Assembly (NCBI GenBank): GCA_958299035.1
Contig: CATQJL010000112.1
Coordinates: 66,123,117 to 66,187,116 of the forward strand
Reading direction: 5' to 3'
Origin: Cylicocyclus nassatus
Taxonomy: Eukaryota; Nematoda; Chromadorea; Rhabditida; Strongylidae
Length of the DNA stretch: 64,000 nt
Shown in pieces: positions 35,739-45,600 of this stretch. The notes below the pieces were generated by a model. It saw only the letters and a program-made list of their open reading frames with translations. It made no database searches and was not told the origin of the DNA. The position numbers and the translations under genes are program-made. The stretch's first letter is position 1; each line of letters begins with the position of its first letter.

Positions 35739-36819
35739 TAGTTATTTACAGCTGTGATGTGGAACTAGTTTCTGTCTCTTTTTATCGTCAAGGCTTGATA
35801 AAGTCTCCCTACCTCCTAGAAATGAAATTAGGGCTTTTCATACTTCCACTAATTGCTGTACCATATTTGTCTTGCGTTCTCTCTGTCTAATGTCTGTCTT
35901 TGATGTATATCTATATATTTCCAACTACTCTCTCTTTTGCAGGCATTTCATGATGTTTGTAATCGCAGTCAATTACAGCTTCTCGTAGACGCATTCAGCA
36001 TTTGTCATGTATGAAGCATCTTTCATGAAGTTACTTCCTCCTTGGTGAAATGCAACAAAGCGTAGGCTTAGTATATGCATTGATTGAGTTCGGCAGGTGC
36101 GATGAGCTCATGATTCGGTAATTGCTTTGAAGGTGTCGTGACGAGCCAAGTCCTTTTAGCTGGGTAGAGATCATTGTTTACTGTTGAACAAGAGTCTATC
36201 TCTTGTACAAACAAGCTGCTAAGATGCTGAAACGTGACCTTATCTCCGTAATGTTCTCTTCTAATTTCATCCTTTAGGAGCAACTGAACATGGTCACGAA
36301 TCAACGCGAGACGCTGCAGTCACCGACGAAGACGCACACAATTCCAGAGGAAGTGTTGCACAACATAAGGAAAATGGGTTTGGATCAGAACTGACAGTTG
36401 CCTGAACGATACTCAGGCGCGAATGGATTGTTGATTCGCATGAGAAACCCCTGCATTGCGCGCTAACACTGGCAGTTCCTCACTCATGTTTGTGAATATA
36501 TTTATCGCGGTGGAATGTGTATTGCTTTGTCGCTGCTCCCCATATGGATCGTTTTATCAAAGTTTGTACCCTCAAGGTCTATTATCAGCATATTTTCTGT
36601 TCTAAAGAACGTAAATCTAAGCTAATCTAAGCTAACCTTTAAGCTTTTGGGCTACCGACACATCCTATCTTTGAAGAAAGCGGGAAGCGGCAGTGAGGCG
36701 ATAAGGCCACGGAGCTTTTGGTTGGGTTTTCGCGTTGGCTTTGTGGCTGCCGGCTGAAAATCTTGTCTGTGTAGCTTCTTGTTATGCTTGGACTACAACG
36801 TTGTAACTTCAATTAATCT

Positions 36820-38000
36820 TATATATAAAGCTGAATGTCTGTCTGTCTGTATGTATGTATGTATGTCTGTCTGTACGTATGTGCGGAATAGAAATTTTTA
36901 TTTCTGAACCGATCGGGACCAAACTTGGCACACATATACTTCGGGGCAGGGAGCGTGTCATAGGCTACTTTTCGTTATCGATCGATATCGATTTTATCGA
37001 TTTTTATCGATTTTTTTGCTGAGTTCACCTACGGGGCTGGGAGTTGGCACAGGGGGGTAATCGAGCATGGGGATTCCGAATACAATATTGGTTTTCAGGA
37101 TTATCGATTACTTTTATCGATTTTATCGATTTTTTTGCAAAGTTTGAGCTACGGGGCTGGGAGTTGGCACAGGGGGGTAATCGAGCATGGGGATTCCGAA
37201 TACAATATTGGTTTTCAGGATTATCGATTACTTTTATCGATTTTATCGATTTTTTTGCAAAGTTTGAGCTAGGGGGCTGGGAGTTGGCACAGGGGGGTAA
37301 TCGAGCATGGGGATTCCGAATACAATATTGGTTTTCGGGATTATCGATTACTTTTATCGATTTTATCGATTTTTTGCAAAGTTTGAGCTAGGGGGCTGGG
37401 AGTTGGCACAGGGGGGTAATCGAGCATGCTGATCAGCCCCAAGGGGGGTGATCAGCATGCTCGATTACACCCCCGTGCCAAATTCCAGCCCCCTAGCTCA
37501 AATTTTCAAAAAATCGATAAAATCGATAAAAGTAATGGACGATCTTGAAAACTAATATTGTATTCGTAATCTGCATGCTCGATTACCCCCCTGCGCAAAC
37601 TCCCAGCCCCGCAGGTCAAACTTTACAAAAAAAAATCGATAAAATCGATAAAAGTAATGGACGATCCTGAAAACTAATATTGTGTTCGTAATCAGCATGC
37701 TCGATTACCCCCTGTGCAAAATCCCAGCCTCGCATGTCAAAATTTACAAAAAATCGATAAAATCAATAAAAGTAATCGATAATTCTGAAAACTAATATTG
37801 TATTCGGAATCCCCATGCTCACTTTCCCCCCCCCCCCTGTGCCAACTCCTAGCCCTGTAGGTGAACTCTGCGAAAAAATCGATAGAAATCGGTAAAATCA
37901 ACATCGATCGATAACGAAAAGTGGACTGTGACACCCGCCGGGGCCCGAAGTGTATGTGTGCCAAGTTTGGTCCGGATACGGCGGAGCCGGGTATGCCAGC
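36820..38000. mobile_element. ATCGAT repeat family, expanded copy
   Basis: It starts near ATATATAAAGCTGAATGTCT, runs through CTGTCTGTATGTATG and GACCAAACTTGGCACACATA, and ends near ACGGCGGAGCCGGGTATGCC with AGCTAG. Its interior is the tandem array described separately. It separates the inverted arms 36655-36822 and 38130-38275, so it probably inserted into that repeat. Confidence 0.65.
37021..37870. repeat. Head-to-head array of about 120-bp units
   Basis: Units at 37021-37140, 37141-37260, 37261-37379 and part of 37380-37431 are almost identical. Each carries GGGCTGGGAGTTGGCACAGG, TAATCGAGCATGGGGATTCC and TTATCGATTTTATCGATTTT. After a turn at 37427-37456 (GCTGATCAGC then GCTGATCACC in inverse order) the units continue inverted to about 37870. 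Because the first two units are exactly 120 bp, a 40-residue repeating reading frame is open there; it is not evidence for a protein. Confidence 0.85.
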
Positions 38001-38130
38001 TAGTTCATTATAACGATGGCAAGTAACAATGAAGAACATAACCATCTGGGGCCATATCTATTTCTCCATGTGGTCATATCTCCAGATGGTTATGTTCTTC
38101 ATTGTTACTTGTCATCGTTATAATGAACTA
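38001..38130. repeat. 130-bp palindrome
   Basis: TAGTTCATTATAACGATGGC on the left is answered by CATCGTTATAATGAACTA on the right; the arms are about 55 bp and include AACATAACCATCTGG with its inverse. The loop is about 25 bp. Confidence 0.8.
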
Positions 38131-38447
38131 ATTGAAGTTAAAAACGTTGTAGTCCAAGCATAACAAGAAGCTACACAGACAAGATTTTCAGCCGGCAGCC
38201 ACAAAGCCACCGCGAAAACCCACCAAAAGCGCCGTGGCCTTATCGCCTCACTGCCGCTTCCCGCTGAGAACTGTAGAAGCGAGCGGGCTACAAATATGAC
38301 AATGAGCGGGAGGCTAAAGCTGGCAGCGGGCGGACTGCTATGAGGGCTTCAGCGGGAAGCGAAAGTGGGCGCGATGAGGCCACCGCGCTTTTGGTGGGTT
38401 TTCGCGGTGGCTTTGTGGCCGCCGGCTGAGAGCCTGTGATTGTCTGA

Positions 38448-40194
38448 GCATCTGCCCCGGACTATCGCAATTACATATAAAAGGTGTTTGCTTCGATTCT
38501 CTAGACGAGCTTAGGCACTGGACGGAAGACTTTTTTGAGACGGGACTCACTGTAATTGTATAACATGATTGAAAATAGGGCAAATATATTGTTGGCAAAG
38601 TGGCAGAAGGTTGCGCCTTGGAACGGAAAAAGCGTCAAATGCGTGAATACGCCAATGGAAAATACATTACGGATTTGAAAAAAAACTCTGTCATTTTGTT
38701 AGTTTTTGAAAATTCCACGAACTTGTGAAGCGACTCAAAATAAGGCAGGCTTCAGACCGCGCTCGAACCCGTTGAACCCTACTAAATAAAGGGAACTAAG
38801 AAGATTTGCTCGATTGACATTTTGGAGCATACAAACATCGCACACATACACACATACCCACGTATACCGTACACAAAACTTCAAAAAATGTTACTCTGCA
38901 ATAGCTTAAAGAGAACGGAGATGTGAAGAACATCCACAAAAGTTTGCCAAGTCTCACCGAAATGCGGAAAGATAAGGGATGTATAGGGCTTTTAAAAGAT
39001 CTTGACGATGGCGCGACCGCGCGCGACACGCACGCCACCTCCGAAAATTGCATTTTCATGGTTTTCCTCCCTAGTCGAGTTTTTTGCTTACGTATGATAA
39101 TATTTAGGCACTGGAAGTGACTGAGCTGAAACGTTGATTTAATGCCTTCTTGTGTGAGCGATATATGCTCATGTAGGCGCAAAGTCCGCAGTAAACCCGG
39201 TCGTCACGCTTCAAAAAATGAAGTGCACATGGAATTGCAAAAGCAGAGACGAAATACCACGACACAAAGTCGATAAGTCCTTGCTGTAACAGAGTAGCGT
39301 ACAAATGGAGAAGCGGTCGAGTTATGTGCGTCTGACAAGGAAAGGCATCTAACTAGTCGCGGCTTCATGTTGAGCAAGCCAAATTCACACAAAAGCGTTC
39401 ATAAGTCGCTTTAAAATATTGCGCTGCAGCTAGGAGCAGCATATTCGGAATCAGCTTCAGAGCATGGTAAAGCTCAACATTGTAAGGCAGCCTGTAGAGG
39501 GCGATTCGCCTATAAAAATAGCTGGAATACTCAAATAACATCAGATTGAGTCTGTTGTCATTGACAAGAATTTTAGTGCAGTAAATTAGGATAGATGATG
39601 ATATTATAATGCCAGTAGGTCAAAAAACTATGTAAATTTTGCACAGAAAAATCCATACTGCGCTTCAGCATGATGCGCCGTAGCTAGGAATAGCTTTGAA
39701 ATAAATGTTTCTATATGAAAAACCAATCTAAGTTAGATGCTGCCAACGACAGTCGATCGATCGATTATTGCTCACCCGATATGTCTGCAGTAGCTACAGC
39801 GACTACAGTTTGAAACAACTCTGAGATGCGAAATTACAGCGCGCGAGGTATTTCGCGCGTACTTCAAGATGCAAAATCCTGGCATCTAGGAATCGCTTTA
39901 CTTTATTTGGCAGCGGCGAGTGCAGACGAATTCCTAGGGTTCCGGCGGGTTCGAACGTAAAGCCTGCTTGAAGTTGCTTCTCGTCGAGCTGAATCAAATG
40001 GTACCACTTGACTCAGATTGTCTACTTTGAAACGAGATGTATCTCATGTAGTGCGTTGTTAAAAGCCGACAAGCAAAAACCTATTACCAGACATAGAGCT
40101 CTGGCAGAGATGCTAATAGGGCTAATGAATTGAGCTGCAATTGCTGCAATCGCAATCGCAAGTGCAACTGCAAAAGCAACCCGCAATTGCTCAA
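38448..40194. other. No confirmed gene; one weak exon candidate
   Basis: A minus-strand frame at 39104-39283 begins after an acceptor-like TCTGTTACAG and runs 59 codons to a stop, with a hydrophobic stretch FVSWYFVSAFAIPCALHFL. It could be a terminal exon of the gene whose exons lie at 42541-52927, but intermediate exons are not established. Around 40130-40190 GCAATT/GCAACT repeats begin. Confidence 0.3.
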
Positions 40195-40761
40195 AGGCAG
40201 CGTACACCCAAAATCTAAGTTACCTAATTTTCTAGATCTTTCTATACCGTGTATATACTGGCCCTGAAGAAGACCAACTGCGTTGGTCCGATCTCCAAAT
40301 GTTGCTTCTGAGCGGAGAAAACCCCCCTCAATTTTCTTTCATTCCGCCCCTTTTCTTTCACTCCGCCTCCTCCGGACGAATCCACGACAGCGTAAGCTTC
40401 AGTTGTCGTTGCAGTTGCTGTTGCAATGCTATTGCATCTGCAACTGCAGTTGCAAGAGCAACTGCAACGGCAACTGAACAGTGCAGTTGCTTTTTGCGGT
40501 GCGCCTCCTTCGGGCGATGAACCACGACAGCATATGCAGCAGTTGCAGTTGCAACTGCAGGCCGTCATGCTGTTGCAGCTGCTGGCATGCCGACGGGGAC
40601 GGGCGGTTCGAAACTCGTCCGCCCTCGAAGAGAGGGTCCTCGGAAATTGGGGTTTTTTTGGGACTTTTGGAGGATTTCAATGTCATAACTGTAACCAGCG
40701 GCACGGAAAGGCTCCAGAATGACAAAAACATCGAAGGTGAAATTTTGGGTGTACGCTGCCT
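40195..40761. mobile_element. TTAA-type MITE with GCAACTGCA repeats inside
   Basis: It is flanked on both sides by TCAA (40191-40194, 40762-40765), a variant of the TTAA target. The ends are AGGCAGCGTACACCCAAAAT and the inverse, ATTTTGGGTGTACGCTGCCT. The interior has TTGCAACTGCAGTTGC-type hexamer repeats (40390-40560), which also explain the Gln-Leu and Ala-Thr repeat frames. Confidence 0.75.
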
Positions 40762-41319
40762 TCAAGCACTCTCTGGCAATAAGAATGTGATGAACCTCAA
40801 GCAGTGGAACGATCTCGAAGTACGTCTAGCTCCATGCTGGATGCCTTATAGAAATCAACACGTTTTCATGTAACGAACAGTCGAAAGTGAATAAATATAG
40901 GTAGATGAAATAAATAGAAAATTGAGCCAAGTTCTAATTACATACAGTTTTCATATTAAATGAAACCTATCTTGCTTCCGACATCATGGCACGTAGTAAA
41001 CCCTCGTCAGTGCATCTTTCCTGATGTGGGCCTAAATTGATCTTAGGCCGCCTTAGCAGCATCCAGCAAGCTATGTAGATGTGGATCGATTTGTAGAAAT
41101 GATGATAATTGCGTGTTCTTAAAGAAACTCAAAGCTGCTTGATTTGTGCAGGTATGGCTAAATGATCAAACTATTGTGATACACGCGGCAGCGCCACGGT
41201 ATGAGACCACTTTTTCTATATCGCTAAAGCCATTCTTTATACAGACATCGAAAAGTCGAAAATGGGCGCTTTCAAAAGTTCTGCCAAGCAAACAAAGATA
41301 TAACATTATAATAATCTAG
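40762..41319. other. No confirmed gene
   Basis: A minus-strand frame at 41043-41157, after TGATCATTTAG, stays open for 37 codons (ending LHSLLDAAKAA and stop). Its length is not statistically notable. It might be a terminal exon of the minus-strand gene, but the phase cannot be linked. Confidence 0.25.
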
Positions 41320-41623
41320 CAGTGGCGGTGCCAGGATTTCCGTTCCGGTGGGGGGGGGGGGGGCAAAATTTTTTTCAAATAAAGGTGCGTCGCGCCACGC
41401 ACTCCGAAAAATTTTGTAGGGGTAATTCTGAAAATTTTTGCGGGGCTCCAACCCCTTAAATTTGGAAAAAAATTTTTATAAGTCTAACTTGAATTGTTAC
41501 AAAATTTCAAATTTCGATTGTTCACAAAAATAAACAAGTCATTTGCACATTTACGTAAGTAAATTTCAAAAATTTTCGCGACCCATTCTCGGGAGGGGGG
41601 GGGGGGTCCTCAGTCCGCCACTA
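41320..41623. mobile_element. hAT-type MITE, copy 4 (diverged)
   Basis: It starts CAGTGGCGGTGCCAGGATTT and ends CAGTCCGCCACTA. TAATCTAG flanks both sides exactly (41312-41319 and 41624-41631), an 8-bp target duplication. G-rich tracts near both ends as in the other copies. Confidence 0.88.
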
Positions 41624-42064
41624 TAATCTAGCACCAATTTACACGATAAATTATGATTTCTGCACTATTATCTCACATTACGAATCTCTTAAGTTACCCA
41701 TTAGCAGCTTACGGGTTTTCCCCTGCTCAGATGATCGCCGAGCGCAGGTGGCCATGCGATTTTTGGGCAAGCGAGCACCGGAAAAATAGTTCGCTGATTT
41801 CTAGCTGTCCGCTTGCAGAAATTTGAAAGACTATTGGTCATTTTTGTAGGGACGCTCATAAAACAGTCTCGGCCTTTTCATAGATTAACTGCGGCGCAGG
41901 GGCCGCATTCTCGCGGATATTCCGCGAGAATATGCAAAAATTTAAAAAAAACGGTCTTTTGTGAAGGACCGCACAGCACACAGTTACCTTCCGCTGAGAG
42001 AAGGTACCTAAGGTAAATTGAGTAATTGAATCATCGATGTCACCTCTGCCATACAGAGTCTTAC

Positions 42065-42113
42065 CTTTGCTCGGCGTTCGCCCGAAACTGCGTAAAAAGA
42101 GTCCGAGCGCGCG
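42065..42113 (-). CDS. Possible exon 4 of the minus-strand secreted-protein gene
   Basis: On the minus strand CAATTTCAG precedes and GTAAGA follows 49 bases that are open in phase 0, the phase left by exon 3. They encode RALGLFLRSFGRTPSK and end in phase 1. The surrounding DNA has repeated CGCTTGC(A/T)GAAA motifs, so this may be a chance match in repeat sequence. Confidence 0.3.
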
Positions 42114-42540
42114 CTGAAATTGTGGCCAGCGCTTGCTGAAAGAAATTGTTTGACGAGCTCACGCAGAAAACTTTATATTGCTGTCCGCTGGCAGAACATG
42201 TGACAGTAAAGGAAGTACCGCTCGCTGAAGGTTTGGCTACGCCCCAAAATTCTGATGACCGCCTGCAGAAAAGCGCGAGTTTGCGGTCCGCCTGCCCCCG
42301 GCGGTTATCAGAGTGGGTTTCATCATTGCACGCTACTCGCCTAGGATCATCTCAAAGCGGATGTTGCTCTTACAAAAAATCAAAGGGTGATTATTGCGGC
42401 AACCTCTTATAACATAAAGAGTGGCCGCTTCTGAGTTCATCTTACGGATTTATCTTAGGCCCTTAGTTCAAACAATCTAAACTGACGGAGGGTTTACTAT
42501 GGTCGATATGTTCTAAGAGAAGGTTGTGTAATGCACTTAC

Positions 42541-42640
42541 CTTTGAAGTAGTGCTGAGCGGTTCACTTTCAAAAATGACCTCGTGCGTGTCCTCGTTTTC
42601 TGCCCAAAGCTTGGGGACTTCTTTTTGAAGATTGATCACT
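42541..42640 (-). CDS. Exon 3 of the secreted-protein gene
   Basis: The acceptor is CTACTATTTCAG, a strong nematode type; the donor is a perfect GTAAGT. The 100 bases enter in phase 2 and leave in phase 0. The product holds VINLQKEVPKLWAENEDTHE and then VIFESEPLSTTSK. A second possible acceptor 20 bp upstream (ending at 42661) would break the phase with exon 2. Confidence 0.75.
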
Positions 42641-45600
42641 CTGAAATAGTAGTTCGAGGCCTGAGCAAATTGAGCAAACAATGCTGACTTGCACCGACTT
42701 GTATACTGCTGATATGAAGTAACGCTGCAAAGTATGATAAGGATTTTAGAGAATTGTTCTATGAGAACGTCGTCAAATAGACATTATGCTAGGCTCTATA
42801 AACCGTCCATCATATTACTTCGATCGTGACTAATCAAAGCCTTTTAAACTTTAGGTAAGTTCCAAACTACCATTGAAAAAGCAATTCAAGTTAAGTGACA
42901 CACAAACATTTGCACAACCCATAGTTGAAGTCAAAAGCTAAAAAACCAAAATGCCCGAAAAATGCAGAAAAAATCATAACATTGTCAAAATAGCTACATA
43001 TTTGATGCTCGCTGCACATACAAAGTGCGGTTCATGATTATAGGAACTCCCACGTCTTGGAAGTTTAACTTTCTAAGAAAAACCACGTCAAAATGCATAG
43101 TCAAAAACGGCACGAAGAGCATGTAGCCGTTATCGATTGTGAAAATCTTGCACCTTTTTTCTTCTTTTAAATGTTACGCTGACAATGTGTAAGATATCTG
43201 CTACACAATGAACCCAGCACAGTTCAAAAAGAGAAGTGTTACTATGTTGTAAGTCCTGCCTTGAAACCTGGGCTTGTTATAGACAATTTCATTTTCTTCG
43301 CCGTACAGGTTTGTTATGGTAGTAACTTTATTGCTTTACGTTTCGGCCACATGCCAGAGGCCTGAAAGGAGCAGTCACAATGATGTCCGTTCTTGGGCGC
43401 CAAAATCTTCTCAGTCGTATCGATTCGTTTAGCGTAGAGAAAGCAGGCTGGGCGGTTGACTCGTACTCACCAGTACTACCGTTATTGCAGTGTGCAAGCT
43501 TTAGACGAGCTCGTTTGACTGTGGTACGAACAAATGAGCAGTGTGCATGGCACCGAGCTGCTTATATACAGGGTGTTTGATAAGTTTGTGTCCTCAAGTG
43601 CTTCAACTGATTCTAACTCATTTTTTACTATATCAAGGACATGCTGTACACAAGAAGATTCGCCTTGATGAGCTGAGCAAGGCGCTGTTTTCGGATTCAA
43701 AATATACTTATTTCGAAGGAAGTTATGGCGAGTAGAATTTAAAACGCGTGATTTTTCCGAAATTCACCAACGCTTCTTTCTCCTTTGGAAAGAACTCTGA
43801 GCCTATTTTTTAGCGCACAATAATCTATAAGAACAGTAATATCGAATAGTACTTGGTAAGGTCTTCTATGTTGGGTAGGCTTTGCTCCACATATTCGCGA
43901 AAGGACCTTCGCAGAACAAATTGAAAAAAAAACTGGAAACAGAATATCGACATCGTACCCCAACTTTCAATATATCAGAAGATTCTCCGCGCGGAGCTGA
44001 ATCGAATGGTAGCTTTGATTCAGAATTCGTCCACTCTGAAGCGAGATATGGCCAGGCGACGGTGATGTCCATGCTTGTATTGACATGTATGGACATGTAT
44101 GGACATGCCGCTACATGTCCATACATGTAGCGACATGTCCGTACATGTCCATACATGTCCATACATTCGCGTATGTTTTTCAAAAAATGTGAGCGGTATT
44201 GTATCTTGAGGTAAACAAATATTCTTCTTTGTTGATCCATTGGTTTCAAGGTTTAGCGAACACTTATAGCAAAAAAAATGAGTTAGAATCAGTTGAAGCA
44301 CTTGAGGACACAAACTTATCAAACACCCTGTATATAAGCAGCTCGGTGCCATGCACACTGCTCATTTGTTCGTCACCACAGTCGAACGAGCTCGTCTAAA
44401 GCTTGCACACTGCAATAACGGTAGTACTGGTGAGTACGAGTCAACCGCCCAGCCTGCTTTCTCTACACTAAACGAATCGATACAAGTGAGAAGAGGTTTT
44501 TGGCGCCCAAGAACGGACATCATTGTGACTGCTCCTTTCAGGCCTCTGACGACGGCGTGTGGCCGAAACGTAAAGCAATAAAGTTACTACCATAACAAAC
44601 CTGTACGGCGAAGAAAATGAAATTGTCTATAACAAGCGCAGGTTTCAGGACTTACAACATAGTAACGCTTCTCTTTTTGAACTGTGCTGGGTTCATTGTG
44701 TAGCAGATATCTTACACTTTGTCAGTGTAATATTAAAAAAAAAAGAAAAAAGGCGCAAGATTTTTAGAATCGATAGCGGGTGTTGTACGATACTTTTCGT
44801 TATCGATTTATCGATCCATCGGTTTTTTGCAAAATTTTGACTACGGTGCTGGGAGTTGTTACAGGGGTAATAAGTTATATAGGGCTGGGCGGAGTGCGGT
44901 TTGCCAGCTAGTGACAGTATAGCGCACAGCAATTCCACGAAAATTAGCAATGATCACAAGAATTTTCATTGCAAACAAATGAGTGTTGTTCGTTTTGATA
45001 CGTTTTGACGTGCGACTTAGAGGCTTTGTAAAGATTCAAGTAGAGATTATTCAGCCGACAAGCGAAGGATGGCTGGCCGAATGGTTCTGAATGACTCGTT
45101 AGTAGGCGTGACAACTGCGCAGGAAAATGGCCTCATAACTCCCCCTATAAAACCATTGTAATGAAATTGGTCTTGAAATGACCTCTGGTAAGGTAATCTC
45201 GAAACTACCTTCCCTATCTGCTAAATAGTTTTGTAAGGGAAGTTATGAGGCCATTTTTTTACGCATCAGCGGGCCCACTAATGAGCGAAGCGCTAAAGTC
45301 ATGCAGAACTTCAACTCTAACTCCACGGTCGGCTAAAATTTTCAAGGATCACTTCAACCAACCATCCTCCCTTGTCAGCTAAATAGTGGCTACTGGAAAT
45401 TTTACAAAGTTTCGAAGTCGTTTGTCGAAAGAAGTCATTCATCAGCCAACATGATACTAGTGTGCAATAAAAATTATTGCATCATTGTATCCTTCGGTGA
45501 TTTAGGCATTACTGCATCAACGTGGCATTATCAAAAAAAATTTATGCGTACCAAAAATAGGATAGCACAACTTTCACATTCTAAGCCAATGGCTCGCTAA

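Larger units (their letters stand above)
33455..38447. repeat. 5-kb segment bounded by a perfect 30-bp inverted repeat
   Basis: The 30 bases at 33455-33484 (starting TCAGACAATCACAGGC and ending CAGCCGGCGGC) are exactly inverted at 38418-38447. Internal relatives of the end sequence lie at 36655-36822 and 38130-38275, inverted to each other. Motifs of the type GAGCGGGCGGCGATA recur near both outer ends. A clear target duplication was not found. Either one composite element or two smaller elements (33455 to about 36780, and about 38177 to 38447) explain the pattern. Confidence 0.6.
43131..44781. repeat. 1.65-kb palindrome with a MITE at its tip
   Basis: The arms 43131-43568 and 44331-44781 are inverted copies over about 435 bp with high identity, sharing for example AACCCAGCACAGTTCAAAAA, GGTTTGTTATGGTAGTAACT and TTTGGCGCCCAAGAACGG-type blocks in opposite orientation. 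The arms would meet at GAGCTGCTTATATAAGCAGC, a perfect palindrome whose central TA now holds the MITE 43569-44330. Mirrored ORFs in the arms are not independent genes. It lies in intron 2 of the minus-strand gene. Confidence 0.85.

Noticed and set aside
36068..36304. 78-residue minus-strand ORF as a gene
   Set aside because: Composition is somewhat protein-like but no start ATG, splice sites or family could be shown; it lies in a repeat-bounded segment.
37044..37391. 115-residue ORF with a 40-residue repeat as a repeat protein
   Set aside because: The repeat follows from the 120-bp DNA unit; the same DNA repeats elsewhere are not open in this frame.
40242..40731. Gln/Leu- and Ala/Thr-rich ORFs
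   Set aside because: They come from GCAACT-type hexamer repeats within a MITE.
42463..42681. Exon 3 starting at 42660, or a 72-residue single-exon gene
   Set aside because: An acceptor at 42661 would break the phase with exon 2; the acceptor ending at 42641 restores the frame, and the ORF crosses a perfect GTAAGT donor.
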